Source of the DNA: an uncultured Chlorobiaceae bacterium
Lineage (GTDB): Bacteria; Bacteroidota; Chlorobiia; Chlorobiales; Chlorobiaceae
DNA: 64,000 bases
NCBI GenBank assembly: GCA_903843305.1
Contig: CAIMPI010000016.1
Span: forward strand, 124,001 to 188,000
Direction: 5' to 3'
Shown here: piece after piece, positions 1 to 11,171 of the stretch
How positions within the stretch are numbered: position 1 is the stretch's first letter
How the letters are laid out: each line of letters opens with the position of its first letter
The notes under the pieces: model-generated
What the model saw: the letters and a program-made list of their open reading frames with translations, nothing else
What the model was told of the DNA's origin: nothing
Databases searched by the model: none
Made by a program: the position numbers and the translations under genes

Positions 1-2773
1 TAAAGGCTATGGACTCAGGGTTCTCTCCACTCTCTTTTCGATACTGTAAAAGCAACTCTTCAGCCGAGAGCTTTCCGGCCTGCTGTGCGAAAGTTGTGGG
101 AATAGTGTAAGGATCGAGGCTGTGAATGTTTCGGCCTGTTGGCACAATGTCAGGGTTCCGAACGAGGTCATTGCCCGGAGAGGGAGGGGTGTACTTTCCC
201 TCAAGAGCGTGCAAAACAGCCTTCAGTTCGATGTTTTCAGCAAGATTCATGAGGACGACATTCAGGAACTGCCACAGTCGATTGAGTTCTGCAGGTTTGG
301 TGCCAGCTTCGTGGTGCAGATAGTTATCGGCCTCCTCTTTTCTGACAATAAAACTTCCTTCCAGCAGTTTCGACATTGGCAGAGTGCTGTTTGTAGGGAA
401 GTGCCCAGTAAAGCGCTTGATGGCTTCACGACTTATTGTTGATAGTTGTTGCCATTTTTGTTGAGCTTCCCTGTCAGATCCAAGATTGTCCACCAACTGA
501 TTGTAATCGTAGCCGAGGTGAGTGCTTATAAGCTCGGGCAGGGATTTTCCATCAAGCTCTGGACGGCTGTGCTCTGCCAGAAGTGACAGATGATCACTGA
601 CGCTTTCCGGTGAAGGAGCTTCACCCATGATATGCAGGCCGAGAGGGATCATTCGTTCCTCGATGCTGTATAACTCACTATGCAGTCGGGTGACATACTC
701 TTCAGCAGGCTTGTCATCCTGGCTGCCTTCAATTTCGAGAGTAACTGCAAGTTCTCTGATCGCTTCAAATACTTCTTGCGAAGGTGAGTTTCTGAAGCTT
801 GCAACCAGATCCTTGAGTTTTCGCAGTCCTTTGTAAAGTCCGGCATGTTCCAATGGTGGCGATAAGTAGCTCACCAGTGTAGCGAATCCCCGGCGTTTGG
901 CAATGGCTCCTTCACTTGGGTTATTGACGCAATAGCAGTAAAAGTTTGGCAGGTTGCCGATAAGTCTTTTTGGCCAGCAGGAACTTGAAAGCCCTACTTG
1001 TTTGCCGGGCATGAACTCAAGGGCGCCATGGGTGCCGAAGTGCAGCACAGCATCGGCATCGAAGCACTGTTCAATCCAGGTGTAAAATGCTGCAAAAGCA
1101 TGGTTCGGAGCAGCATCTTTTGCCATGAGCAGGCGCATCGGGTCGCGTTCGTAACCGAAACTTGGCTGTTGTCCGATAAAGATGTTGCCAAGTGAACAGC
1201 CGAGAATATGAAAACGGGTACGGTCATTGAGAATTTCACCGGGAGCATCACCCCAGAAAGGTTCGATTTTCTCATAGGCGGTGAAAAGCTTGCGGTACTC
1301 CTCAACAGGTAAATGCGACTCAACATTCCCGTCGGTTCCATAGATCAGACGGTTTCCTTCCAGCAGGCGATCTCGCAGTGCCTCAGTTGTCTCTGGTACT
1401 TCAACATGGTATCCTGAGGCTTTCATTTCCAGCAAGAGACGGTGAAGGCTCTCAAAAACATTGAGGTATGCCGCAGTACCGGCATTGCCAAGATTAGGAG
1501 GAAAATTAAAGAGGATAATGGCAATTTTTTTGTCTGCCGGATTTTTTCCCTGCAATCTGAGGAGTCGCTGCACTCGAGCGGTAATGATGCGAATCTCCTC
1601 TTCAAGTGGTATGGTGCGGTCACTTTCGTTCTCGGTGCCAGCGTAAATCAGCGGTTCAATGGAGCCGTCTAACTCGGTGACAGCTACACTCAGTGCAGTT
1701 TGAAGAGGTGTAAGGCCAAGATTGCTTTCTCGCCATTGTTCTATGGGCTGAAATGAAAGTGGAATAAGGTTCAGGCATGGGACATCAAGCTTTTTCAGCA
1801 CGACGACCGCTTCTGCTGCCTTGTTTTCAGCTGGACCGCCAACGAGTGAAAAACCAGTGGAATTTATTAACAGTGATGGTTTCAGTGCGCCGGGAGTGTC
1901 AGGATCAAAAAAACGTTCAAGAGCGGGTCTGAAATCGAGGCCGCCACTGTAGGCTATACAGCTTTTTATCCCTTTTGATTCGAATGAGCGAACCAGATAG
2001 TTCAGGTGATCCATGTTTTTGCCGAGCACAGTCGAGCGCATTGCAAGAATAATCACCTCTCCGTTGTCAAGCTTCGATTTGTTTTTCCGCTGCCAATCAA
2101 GAAACTGTGGGGCAGCAAAAAATGGTTCAGGCGCGTCAGGATGGTATAATGCGGCATCAGGATAAAAAAGAGGGTCTTCCTGAGGCAGTTTGCCTTTCCA
2201 GCCGGGAACGTAACGCTCCAGTAGAAGGGAAAGAAAACGCTCCATGTTTTCTTGTGAACCGTTGAGCCAGAACTGGTGCGCTGCAATGAAGGTATGGATA
2301 TCGCGTGCCTTGCCGGGAATGTACTTCATCACCTTACTGACACTTCGAACCAGCGCAAGTTGTCTCTGGCTTTCGCCGTGGCTCTGTTTGGGCATCAGTT
2401 TTGCAGCCCACTGCTTGAAGACGTTTGTCTCCTTTACTTCTTCTTTTTTAGGTTTGCGGAGTGAAAACTTTCCAACCCTTGTCTGGGAGATCAATGCAGG
2501 GTTGCTGGTGATTATACAGACTGGGCAGCTCAAACCCTCAAGCAGTCTCTCCAGCGGACGAACAATCTCTTCACTGAAAAGCATCGAACCGAATACAAAA
2601 TCCGCTTTCGGAAGAGTCTTTTCGAGTGTTTCCCAGAGTTGTTTACTGTTATGAAGACCGAGACTGAAGACCGAAACCTCCAGTCCGACGTTGAACTTCC
2701 TGTTCAACTCACCAGCAGCAGCTTTCAGTGTGCTGTTGTTGGTGGCCTCCATGGTAAGGAACACAAAATGCAT
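1..2773 (-). CDS. BchH-family magnesium chelatase large subunit paralog (BchT/BchS type), truncated by window edge
   Basis: Manual reverse-strand translation from ATG at 2773 gives [27 protein letters not shown]..., and the frame reads ...[44 protein letters not shown]... near position 1, matching the BchH/CobN family. The ORF is absent from the track because its stop lies outside the window. Confidence 0.8.
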   Translation of the reverse strand, partial: MHFVFLTMEATNNSTLKAAAGELNRKFNVGLEVSVFSLGLHNSKQLWETLEKTLPKADFVFGSMLFSEEIVRPLERLLEGLSCPVCIITSNPALISQTRVGKFSLRKPKKEEVKETNVFKQWAAKLMPKQSHGESQRQLALVRSVSKVMKYIPGKARDIHTFIAAHQFWLNGSQENMERFLSLLLERYVPGWKGKLPQEDPLFYPDAALYHPDAPEPFFAAPQFLDWQRKNKSKLDNGEVIILAMRSTVLGKNMDHLNYLVRSFESKGIKSCIAYSGGLDFRPALERFFDPDTPGALKPSLLINSTGFSLVGGPAENKAAEAVVVLKKLDVPCLNLIPLSFQPIEQWRESNLGLTPLQTALSVAVTELDGSIEPLIYAGTENESDRTIPLEEEIRIITARVQRLLRLQGKNPADKKIAIILFNFPPNLGNAGTAAYLNVFESLHRLLLEMKASGYHVEVPETTEALRDRLLEGNRLIYGTDGNVESHLPVEEYRKLFTAYEKIEPFWGDAPGEILNDRTRFHILGCSLGNIFIGQQPSFGYERDPMRLLMAKDAAPNHAFAAFYTWIEQCFDADAVLHFGTHGALEFMPGKQVGLSSSCWPKRLIGNLPNFYCYCVNNPSEGAIAKRRGFATLVSYLSPPLEHAGLYKGLRKLKDLVASFRNSPSQEVFEAIRELAVTLEIEGSQDDKPAEEYVTRLHSELYSIEERMIPLGLHIMGEAPSPESVSDHLSLLAEHSRPELDGKSLPELISTHLGYDYNQLVDNLGSDREAQQKWQQLSTISREAIKRFTGHFPTNSTLPMSKLLEGSFIVRKEEADNYLHHEAGTKPAELNRLWQFLNVVLMNLAENIELKAVLHALEGKYTPPSPGNDLVRNPDIVPTGRNIHSLDPYTIPTTFAQQAGKLSAEELLLQYRKESGENPESIAF

Positions 2774-2802
2774 AAATTGAAACTCTCAATAACGTATGAT
2801 CT

Positions 2803-5800
2803 CTAAACCTCAATTCCCTCAAGGCGGTCTTCAAGGTCGGAGTAAATCTCCTGCAGCTTTTCAATCATGTCGGGGTCTGCGCTCCACATGCCGCGTCCAC
2901 TTGCTTCGAGCATACGGCCTACAATGTTTTTAAAGGCTTTCGGATTCACCTTCATGAGCCGTTCACGCATTTTCGGATCCATGGCGTATGTTTCAGCAGC
3001 CTCCTTGTAAACCCAGTCGTCAACGCCTTTGGTGACGGCATCCCAGCCGAGCATGTAGGTAAAGCGGTTGCTGATTTCGGCTGCGCCACTGTGCCCTTGG
3101 TCAAGCATGGTCTCGAACCATTTCGGGTTGAGCAGTTTGCTGCGAAACTCCACCTTCAGTGCCTTGTCGGCGTCGTCGATTTTCACATCAGCCGTAAAAG
3201 TTTCAACGTAGTTCAGTTTGACATTGTCACCTTTTGGATTGCGGCGACGAGCAGAAAGTTGCAGTGCTCCCGACGAAGAGAAGTAGCGGTCAATGTCGGT
3301 AATGCCGAACTCAGCCGAGTCAACCTGCTGTACCACACGATCCACAGTGCTGAGCAGCCCTTTCAGGATATCAGTCTGCTGGTCGCCGTAGCGGTTGCCA
3401 CCGTAAGCAAAACCGGTGCGTTTGATAAACATGTTGTCGAGATCATCTTCCGACTCCCATGCGGAATCTTCTACCAGCTCTTCAACCTGCGAACCGTAGG
3501 CGCCTGGAGCCTGAGTGAAGAGACGTGACGTGGCGCTTTCGAAATCCTTTCCCTCTTTCAGTGCGGCGTCAACATGTTTTTTGATATGGTTCATCTCGTG
3601 CGGCTCGATTGCTCTCGCGGCATCCTTGACCAGTTTGTCGAGATGATCGACCAGGACGCCGAAGGTGTCGCGGAATATTGAACTGATCTGGATCAGAACG
3701 TCAATCCTCGGACGGCCCAGCTTTTCAAGCGGTACTAAACGGTAATGGCTGATTTTTCCTTGGGCATCATAGGCAGGTTCAGCGCCCATAAGGTGAATGA
3801 TGACGGCAACAGCTTCTCCCTTGCTCTTGATGGTATCAAGTCCCCAGAGTACTTGGGCAATTGTTTCTGGATACTCGCCGTTGTTTTCTTCAACGTGGCG
3901 GTTGAGGATAGTCTCAGCAATTTGCTTGCCACGCTTGAAGGCAAGTTCAGAAGGAATGCGCCATGGGTCGATGGCATGAATGTTGCGCCCGGTCGGCAAA
4001 ATGCCCGCGCCGTCACGCACAAGGTCGCCGCCTGATCCTGAAGGAATGTATTCTCCACAGAGGGCTCTTAAAAAGCCTTTCATCTCATTGCGGTTGTCTT
4101 CAAGGGCTTTCTTAAGGGCCAAGCCGTCCTGTAATGCGCCATTGATGGACTCGACCATATCCGGCGACACTTTTGCGCCGTTGGTCAACTTGTTAAAAAG
4201 ATTTGTCGGGTTGCTCCTGCCGAAAATGGTCTGTTCGATAAACTCTTTTGTATGTCCATCAACCGTTTCACGGACGGTCATGGCCTGCTGTTCACCTTTG
4301 CGGGCACGGGTTGCCAGGGAAGCATAATCACCGTATGCTCTATCTTCACCAATAGCCTGCATGATGACTGACGGCAGCGATTTTTCATTTCCCCGTACTT
4401 TCAGGTATTCGGTAATGGTGGTTACCTGAGTTTCAAGCTTTGGTGTTTCGCCAAAGATGTGCAGCGAGTTGGAAATCAGACGTCCCTCAAGCTCCATCAT
4501 GTAAGTATAGAGGCGGCTGATATAGTCTTGGAAATTCTCCCCCTCAACACGAGGACAGTCGTCCGTCAGGTTGAGCTGCTGTGCCTTGGTGATAATAACC
4601 TCTTCAGTTTCAGCGTCTGCAGTACTTTGAAGCCCGCGTTCGCGGTAATCGTTCAGCATCTCTTTGAAGGCAGGCAGCTCCTTGTAAAGACCAGCACGAG
4701 CCAGCGGTGGGATGTTGTGTGAGATCATGGTGGCGTACCCGCGGCGTTTGGCAATGTTGGCCTCGCTCGGGTTATTGATCGGATAGATATAAAAATGGGG
4801 GACTTCACCAAGCAGGGCGTCTGACCAGCAGTCGCCGGTGACGCCGAGCTGCAGGCCAGGCATCCACTCTGCCGTACCGTGCATGCCTATGTGTACCAGT
4901 GCATTGGCTCCGAAGATGCGGCTGATCCAGCGGTAAAAGGCGATATATTGATGGTGTGGCGTGTTCTCCTTGTCAAACAGCAAGCGCATCGGATCGCCCT
5001 GAATGCCGAGGCGAGGCTGAACGCCGATAAAGATGTTGCCAAGGGTGATGCCGCCGATAAAAAGCTTGTCTGGTTTGATAGGAGCAATTTCACCGGGGAA
5101 GCCACTCCAACGCCCTTCAATGCGTTCACGTTCCCTGCCGCTGGTGATGCTGTTGAACTGTTCGCGGTCTATGGCAAAGCATTCTTGCTCATGTGCCTGG
5201 ATTTCATAATCGGTTGCCTTATCAAGCATGGCAAGCAGAGCTTCCGCTGATTCAGGCAATTCTCCGACGTTATATCCTTCAGCACGAAGTGTCAAAATGA
5301 TATTGTAGATGCTTTTTGGAACGTCAAGTAGTGCAGCGCTGGCTTTTTTGCCCATGCCCGGCGGATAGTCGTAGACAACCAGTGCAACTTTTTTATCCTT
5401 GTTGGGAATCTGACGAAGCTCTGAAAACTTTTTTGCAAGTCCGGCAAGCCGGTCCAGACGATCCGGAACCGTCTGTAAGCGTCCATCCTTGATGGCGCCG
5501 AGTACTACCGGGCAGACAGCACCGTCCATTTCAGGCAGCGAATAGGTCATAGCTGACTGCAGTGGTACAACGCCCTGTGACTTCCATGAGGTAAAGTCCT
5601 GAATAAAGAGGGGTTGTGAGACAACATAAGGCGCATTGATCTTGCCGAGAATCTCCTCACGAGCGGCTGATGAAGCGCCAGGTGTAGTTGCGCCAGCGGG
5701 GCCGCCCACAAATCCAAAGCCCATCATGTTAATGAGCATGTCGATATTGTTGTGCGTAAACCACTCTCTGGCAGCTACGTGACCTTCAACACCCATCACA

Positions 5801-6606
5801 AAGACAGGTAGAGGATTGAGTCCTTTAGCCTCAATGGCACGGATCGTATTGTCTATATATTCCTTCTCCTGCAACAGGTGCTTGCGGAAGAAAAGCAGGC
5901 CGATATTGCGTTTTTTGGTTGCGTTTCTGTCGCGTTTGTGAAGCCATTTTTCGTAATGGTGAAGATCTTTCTGGTATTCTGGTGCATCCGGATGGTAGAA
6001 GCCCATGGTCGGGACCTCCTGTACCTTTTCAACCTTAACACCAACCTCAAAGTATTCTGCCATGATGTAGTTGAACATCGAAGCCAGATTGTCGGTGGTT
6101 GGGTTCATCCAGTAGGTGTATACCTGCATCCAGTTCTTGAAATCCTTGGCCTTTTTCGGGATCAGGGGCAGCATGGTGCGCATGATCTTAAGCAGCTTCA
6201 TGTAACCATAAAGAGCATCCTCATCGCGTCCCTTTACCAGCATCTTCGCAACTTTTTTGACGATATCAGGCATTCCACTTCCATCGCCCGATACCACATA
6301 ATTGCCTATTTTTGTCATCTGCATCACTTCAGGCATCGACTCGTAGGCAAAAATTACCTTTACCTTCGATTGATCGACCTGTTCCTGCAGCCAGTCGGCC
6401 TGGCCCTTGAACTGGATCAGAGTGGTAAAAATACAGTCGGCATTGTGAATAGCTTCAGCGGCTTCAGGGTTCTGATGTTCGAGGTCTTGATCGGTCCATT
6501 GGGTTAATTCGGCATGATCGGCTATTTTGGAGGTCACCTCGCGCCATACCCGCTGGTTGCATTGTTCCATCCCGACAATAGCGGCAATTCTGATTTTATC
6601 GTGCAT
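2803..6606 (-). CDS. bchH: Magnesium chelatase subunit H (BchH)
   Basis: 1267 aa ORF with BchH-family motifs (SMPEVMQMTKIGNY, HIGMHGTAEWMPG, LPTGRNIHAIDPWRIPSELAFKRG, RTGFAYGGNRYGD). Which of the BchH/S/T paralogs it is remains uncertain. Confidence 0.85.
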   Translation of the reverse strand: MHDKIRIAAIVGMEQCNQRVWREVTSKIADHAELTQWTDQDLEHQNPEAAEAIHNADCIFTTLIQFKGQADWLQEQVDQSKVKVIFAYESMPEVMQMTKIGNYVVSGDGSGMPDIVKKVAKMLVKGRDEDALYGYMKLLKIMRTMLPLIPKKAKDFKNWMQVYTYWMNPTTDNLASMFNYIMAEYFEVGVKVEKVQEVPTMGFYHPDAPEYQKDLHHYEKWLHKRDRNATKKRNIGLLFFRKHLLQEKEYIDNTIRAIEAKGLNPLPVFVMGVEGHVAAREWFTHNNIDMLINMMGFGFVGGPAGATTPGASSAAREEILGKINAPYVVSQPLFIQDFTSWKSQGVVPLQSAMTYSLPEMDGAVCPVVLGAIKDGRLQTVPDRLDRLAGLAKKFSELRQIPNKDKKVALVVYDYPPGMGKKASAALLDVPKSIYNIILTLRAEGYNVGELPESAEALLAMLDKATDYEIQAHEQECFAIDREQFNSITSGRERERIEGRWSGFPGEIAPIKPDKLFIGGITLGNIFIGVQPRLGIQGDPMRLLFDKENTPHHQYIAFYRWISRIFGANALVHIGMHGTAEWMPGLQLGVTGDCWSDALLGEVPHFYIYPINNPSEANIAKRRGYATMISHNIPPLARAGLYKELPAFKEMLNDYRERGLQSTADAETEEVIITKAQQLNLTDDCPRVEGENFQDYISRLYTYMMELEGRLISNSLHIFGETPKLETQVTTITEYLKVRGNEKSLPSVIMQAIGEDRAYGDYASLATRARKGEQQAMTVRETVDGHTKEFIEQTIFGRSNPTNLFNKLTNGAKVSPDMVESINGALQDGLALKKALEDNRNEMKGFLRALCGEYIPSGSGGDLVRDGAGILPTGRNIHAIDPWRIPSELAFKRGKQIAETILNRHVEENNGEYPETIAQVLWGLDTIKSKGEAVAVIIHLMGAEPAYDAQGKISHYRLVPLEKLGRPRIDVLIQISSIFRDTFGVLVDHLDKLVKDAARAIEPHEMNHIKKHVDAALKEGKDFESATSRLFTQAPGAYGSQVEELVEDSAWESEDDLDNMFIKRTGFAYGGNRYGDQQTDILKGLLSTVDRVVQQVDSAEFGITDIDRYFSSSGALQLSARRRNPKGDNVKLNYVETFTADVKIDDADKALKVEFRSKLLNPKWFETMLDQGHSGAAEISNRFTYMLGWDAVTKGVDDWVYKEAAETYAMDPKMRERLMKVNPKAFKNIVGRMLEASGRGMWSADPDMIEKLQEIYSDLEDRLEGIEV

Positions 6607-6696
6607 AGAATTACAAAAAATGTGCGTTTGTTTGTGGTTTTAACAGGATTGCAAAATGTAATAAAATCCTGCGATGTAAACTAACGATTAAAAAAA

Positions 6697-6730
6697 GAGC
6701 CAGCCCCTAATGGTTCAGGAGCTGGCTGGG
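6697..6730 (-). terminator. Rho-independent terminator downstream of the TonB receptor
   Basis: agccagcccct-aatggttc-aggagctggct stem-loop flanked by an A-run on + (T-run on -), between the receptor stop and the bchH start. Confidence 0.7.
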
Positions 6731-6761
6731 GTTATCATGACTTGTTGCTGATAAATTTCTT

Positions 6762-9443
6762 TTAGAAGGTGAAATCCACACCAGCAACAAAACTGCGGCC
6801 AGGAGCACGGAACCACTCTGCCTCTTCATACTGCACGTTGCCAATGTTGCGGCAGAGGAGGCTCAGCGAAGTTGTTTCACCTGCTTGGTACTTTAGGCCG
6901 GTGTTGAGCACGATAAAGTCGCCGGGGTAGTTTGTTCCGGCGGGGTTCGGGTAAGAACTTACTGCCTTGTACTTGCTGACATAGCGTCCGTTCAGGTTGA
7001 TTGCAAGTTTGTTGACCGGTTTCCATGTCGCGCTTGCTGAAGCTGTATGTTCCGGCCTGTAAGCCAGCCATGTAGGGTCAGGATTCTGTGCTCCGGCAAG
7101 TGCTGAAGCAGTGTCATTGGTTTTGTTCTGGGCGTTCATGTAGCTGTAGCCGAGATTGAAGTTCCAGTCGTTATTAGGTCTGATGTTTAGGTTTGTCTCG
7201 ATGCCCCAGATGCGGGCTTTGGCGATGTTTTGATAGAGGAATACTATCGGCCAGCCAGTAGGGTTGATGTTTCTTGACTCGATCAGGTTGTCATAATTGT
7301 TCACATAGGCCGCCACATCAACAGAAACCTTATCACCAAACTGTTTGAAAATTCCTGCTTCGTAGGCTGTCATGGTCTCTTTGTCGAGTTCAGGGTTTGG
7401 GTTACCAAAGAAAAGACCAGCATCTCTTACAAATCGCTCGGCAAGTGTCGGCGCTCGGAAACTCTTACCCCATGATGCACGGAAGGACAGGTCGTCGACA
7501 GGCTTATAGTTAAGTGCAATACGAGGACTGATTGCGTTAACTGATGGGTTTTTTATGGTAGCTGTCGTCGTCGCGGTTCCTGAGACCAGTGCGTCATCAT
7601 ACACCACCTGAGTGGCATCAATACCGCTCCAGTCATAACGGGCAGAAAGCAGAGCGGTTAACTTATTCGTCAACTTCCACTCGTCCTGCAAGAACATGGC
7701 AACATTCTTTTCTTCAATGGTTCCGTAAGGGTCAGCACCGCCGGGAACTGCTGTTGGTGTGACCGTAGACGAGTACTGCGTCGATTTGACATTGGTTACG
7801 TTCGCATCGGCACCTAAAAGGATTCGGTGACTGTCGTTGAGCCTCCAGTCAAACTTTACGCCTCCGCCAAATCTGTCGGATTTGGTGTCATTGAATTCGC
7901 CTGGCAGTCGGTCATAAGGGAATCCGGTCAGAGAAGCATTAAAATCATTGATCTTCTGTGTGACAAACATCGACTGGAAAGTGGCATAGTTGCCAAAGAA
8001 TGGTGGTCCTGCTTTATCGGCAGGGCTCATTGATGCCCATATACCAGCAGGAACTCCTCTGGCGATCAGCATATTAGCTGTTGCAAGCCCAGTTGCCTGA
8101 ATATTGCTGTTACCCAGCACCATAGAGCTTGTAAGGAATTGCTGTCTGGTATCTGTTGGGTTATAGTCTATCCTGCTTGAATTGTGGGTATAATAAAGTC
8201 TTGTATCCAAGCTCAGTTTGTCGTTCAGCAGGTTGACATAATTGAGACCGATCAGGGCGTTCTTGCGCTTGATCGTATCGTCCGTATAGACCGAATTTGC
8301 TGCATCGTATGCCAGCTCCGGGTGAGCATTATAGATTGCACCAGTTTGTGTGAGATTGACGATTTCATATGGCCAAGTGCTTGCATAGCCGCCGCTGGTC
8401 TCATTGTAGAATGTGCTGAGTTGGAGGTATTGCTTTGCGTCGATTTCGTAGCGTGCTTTAAGCTTTACATCGTTCATTTCCATCTGTGTGTTCTGGCGGT
8501 AGCCGTCATCTTTGCTATGCGAATAGAGTAAACTGTAGTTCAATTTACCACTCTTGTTGCCTATGCCGACATAGGTGTTCCAAAGCCAGGGCGTATAATC
8601 TTTCCTGTATGTGCTTTGGTCGCTGGATGGTGTTGCATCATAGAATCCTACGCTAGCGCCAGCTTTCACTTCCATTTTTTCGGGAAGGTGTCCGAAGACA
8701 TTTACTACGCCACCCATTGCACCTGAGCCATAAAGGGTTGCTGCCGCCCCTTTCAGAATCTCTACCTTGTCAGCGGCATTCATGTTGATGTTGGTCCAAA
8801 CGATTTCGCCGCTTTCCGGTGTGTTGATTGGGAATCCGTCATAAAGGCCCTGCACGCGAGTGCCAATGCCGCCTCCTTGGAAAGTGTTGGAACCACGGAT
8901 CTGTACTGTTGATGTGCTGTTTCCCGCAGAGCGGTTGACTGTTACTCCGGGAACTTCCTGGATGACCTGATCAAGGGTTGGACTAGGCTCCTGTTTGATT
9001 TTTTCCTGCGATACCACGTTCACGGTTACCGGAACTTCAAGGCGATCCTGCTTGTAAAGCGATGCGCCAACCACGACCTCCGAGGCCATGATGGTGGTTT
9101 GGCCAAGTTGCAGGTTTACAACTGCGGTCTGACCGGAGCTGACAGTCACAACCTGATTTGCCGGAGCGTAGCCTACAATGGATACCGAGATTTTCTGCGA
9201 TTTTGCTGGGACGTTCTGAAGGGTAAAGTTCCCATTCATGTCGGTAGCTGTGCCAATAGTGGTACCAGCAATGCTGACTGAAGCGCCGTAAACACCTTCA
9301 CCGTCAGCCTTGTCAATGACTTTGCCTTTTACCGTTCCGGTATCAGCTCCATAAGAGGGGAGTGGCACCAGCAATGTCATCAGGCAGAATGCCGATAGAA
9401 CAAAACGGACAAAGCGATACGCTTGTACATGTTTTGTTTTCAT
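6762..9443 (-). CDS. TonB-dependent outer-membrane receptor with N-terminal carboxypeptidase-regulatory-like domain
   Basis: Signal peptide, GTVKGKVIDKADGEGVYGASVSIAGTTIGTATD beta-sandwich domain, plug domain (VEILKGAAATLYGSGAMGGVVN), C-terminal beta-barrel ending in F. Confidence 0.9.
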   Translation of the reverse strand: MKTKHVQAYRFVRFVLSAFCLMTLLVPLPSYGADTGTVKGKVIDKADGEGVYGASVSIAGTTIGTATDMNGNFTLQNVPAKSQKISVSIVGYAPANQVVTVSSGQTAVVNLQLGQTTIMASEVVVGASLYKQDRLEVPVTVNVVSQEKIKQEPSPTLDQVIQEVPGVTVNRSAGNSTSTVQIRGSNTFQGGGIGTRVQGLYDGFPINTPESGEIVWTNINMNAADKVEILKGAAATLYGSGAMGGVVNVFGHLPEKMEVKAGASVGFYDATPSSDQSTYRKDYTPWLWNTYVGIGNKSGKLNYSLLYSHSKDDGYRQNTQMEMNDVKLKARYEIDAKQYLQLSTFYNETSGGYASTWPYEIVNLTQTGAIYNAHPELAYDAANSVYTDDTIKRKNALIGLNYVNLLNDKLSLDTRLYYTHNSSRIDYNPTDTRQQFLTSSMVLGNSNIQATGLATANMLIARGVPAGIWASMSPADKAGPPFFGNYATFQSMFVTQKINDFNASLTGFPYDRLPGEFNDTKSDRFGGGVKFDWRLNDSHRILLGADANVTNVKSTQYSSTVTPTAVPGGADPYGTIEEKNVAMFLQDEWKLTNKLTALLSARYDWSGIDATQVVYDDALVSGTATTTATIKNPSVNAISPRIALNYKPVDDLSFRASWGKSFRAPTLAERFVRDAGLFFGNPNPELDKETMTAYEAGIFKQFGDKVSVDVAAYVNNYDNLIESRNINPTGWPIVFLYQNIAKARIWGIETNLNIRPNNDWNFNLGYSYMNAQNKTNDTASALAGAQNPDPTWLAYRPEHTASASATWKPVNKLAINLNGRYVSKYKAVSSYPNPAGTNYPGDFIVLNTGLKYQAGETTSLSLLCRNIGNVQYEEAEWFRAPGRSFVAGVDFTF

Positions 9444-9673
9444 GATTGTATGTGGTTTAGTTGCAATGATACGAACAAATAAAAACAGGATCTATTACCT
9501 CTCGTTACCTTGCTTGTTTTCATAACCAAAACCATCTATTAGCAACCAGAACAGGAATTGAATAGAGCATATAACCCAATGCCTTAATCTATGAAAAAAA
9601 TAATAGAAATGTTCAACGATTGGAGTAAAACGGGGGACTGTGTTGTGTCTGTGCCTTAATTGGTGAAACAACA

Positions 9674-9697
9674 AATCCCCGGTAGTTTCCGGGGATT
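9674..9697 (-). terminator. Stem-loop downstream of the AONS/SPT-family gene
   Basis: Perfect 9-bp inverted repeat aatccccgg-tagttt-ccggggatt just past the stop at 9729. Confidence 0.5.
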
Positions 9698-9728
9698 GCG
9701 CTAAAAGGGACTGCCTGGTGTGATCGTT

Positions 9729-10931
9729 TCAGATCACACCAAGTTCCTTGCCGATGGAGCAGAATTCAGTGATAACCTTGTCGAGATGTACGCGCTCGTG
9801 GGTTGCCATAAAGCTTGTTCGAAGCGCTTCATGGCCGGGCATGACGCCAGGTCGGATGAAGGCGTTCACGTAAACGCCAGCATCAAAAAGTTTTTTCCAG
9901 AAAAGAAGAGTTTTTTCCTGGTCGCTGATCAGCACAGTGACGATAGCCGTCCGCGATGGCATAAGGGTAAATCCGGCTTTGAGCAGCGCCTGGCGAACGT
10001 AATCAGTATTTGAGATAAGCCGTTGCATAAGCTCTGGCTCGTTGCGGATAATTTCAAGGGTGGACAGAACGGCGGCTACACTTGCTGGTGTTGGTGAAGC
10101 GCTGAAAATCAGCGATGCCGCGTTGTGCTTGATATAGTTGATGACGGCACGGTCTCCAACAACATAACCTCCGAGTGAACCAAAGGTTTTTGAGAATGTA
10201 CCCATGATGAGGTCAACTTCGTTGACAAGGCCGAACTCCGACGGGGTACCGCGGCCATTTTTGCCTATAACGCCGACGGCATGAGCATCGTCAATGAGAA
10301 TGCGAGCGCCATATTTCTTGGCCAATTGAACAAGATTTGGGAGATCTACAATTTCTCCGGAAACTGAGAATACTCCATCAGATACGATCAGGCGGCTTGC
10401 AGCTTCGGGAATTGTCTGAAGCACACGCTCCAAATCCTCCATATTGTTGTGGTTGTAGCGCACCACGTTTGCTCCAGCCCCCTGAGCCATGATGGATGCA
10501 GCAACCAGACTTGCATGGTTGTCACGATCTGAGACAATGTATTCCCCACGCTGCACCAGGGTTGGAATTATACCCTGTCCTGTCTGATAGCCAGTACTGA
10601 AAAGCAGGCAGCGTTCCTTTTCAAAAAAGTCAGCAAGCTTCTCTTCCAGTTCGACGTGCAGATTTACCGTTCCAGTCATGTAACGGGAGCCACTGCAGCT
10701 TGTGCCGTATTTGTTGATTGCTTTGATCGAAGCTGCTTTTACCCTTGAGTCAGCGGTAAGGCCAAGATAGTTGTTTGAGCCTGCCATAACCAGCTTTCGC
10801 CCACCAAAGGAGACTACCGGACCTTCATTTTCGTCTATGGGATGAAAAAAAGGGTATACTCCCTGAGCCTTAACCTCATCCGCAATAGTATACTCAATGC
10901 ATTTTTTGAATAAATCTTTAGTTTGCTCCAC
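9729..10931 (-). CDS. Alpha-oxoamine synthase family PLP enzyme (AONS / KBL / serine palmitoyltransferase-like)
   Basis: [37 protein letters not shown] (PLP lysine present). Confidence 0.85.
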   Translation of the reverse strand: MEQTKDLFKKCIEYTIADEVKAQGVYPFFHPIDENEGPVVSFGGRKLVMAGSNNYLGLTADSRVKAASIKAINKYGTSCSGSRYMTGTVNLHVELEEKLADFFEKERCLLFSTGYQTGQGIIPTLVQRGEYIVSDRDNHASLVAASIMAQGAGANVVRYNHNNMEDLERVLQTIPEAASRLIVSDGVFSVSGEIVDLPNLVQLAKKYGARILIDDAHAVGVIGKNGRGTPSEFGLVNEVDLIMGTFSKTFGSLGGYVVGDRAVINYIKHNAASLIFSASPTPASVAAVLSTLEIIRNEPELMQRLISNTDYVRQALLKAGFTLMPSRTAIVTVLISDQEKTLLFWKKLFDAGVYVNAFIRPGVMPGHEALRTSFMATHERVHLDKVITEFCSIGKELGVI

Positions 10932-11171
10932 GGGAATACAATTTTACTTCAGCTATCATAAAAAGCTGTAATTTCTATATTTTTACGGTCGTCTCTTTTT
11001 GTTATTATTTCTTTCGAAGACCTGTTTCAAGTAAGCGTATTTTGCTTAGAAAGCGAAATGTATTAAAATTTTTATTTTTTTCTTTAAAAACGGTTCCTTT
11101 TTTTGCCGCAGAATAAGCTGACAGCGGGCAATAACATCGGGAGCGCCTGATTAAATGGAAAGGTAAGGGAT

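Noticed and set aside
1-2770. Apparent gene-poor region with only short ORFs in the track
   Set aside because: Not empty: a continuous minus-strand BchH-family ORF runs off the window edge and is missing from the track because its stop is outside.
3091-4722. Several + strand ORFs (for example 3091-3528, 3745-4035, 3980-4327, 4459-4722)
   Set aside because: Antisense shadows of the long bchH-family ORF; no recognisable domains.
5878-6507. 209 aa + strand ORF
   Set aside because: Entirely antisense to bchH; composition reflects codon bias of the real gene.
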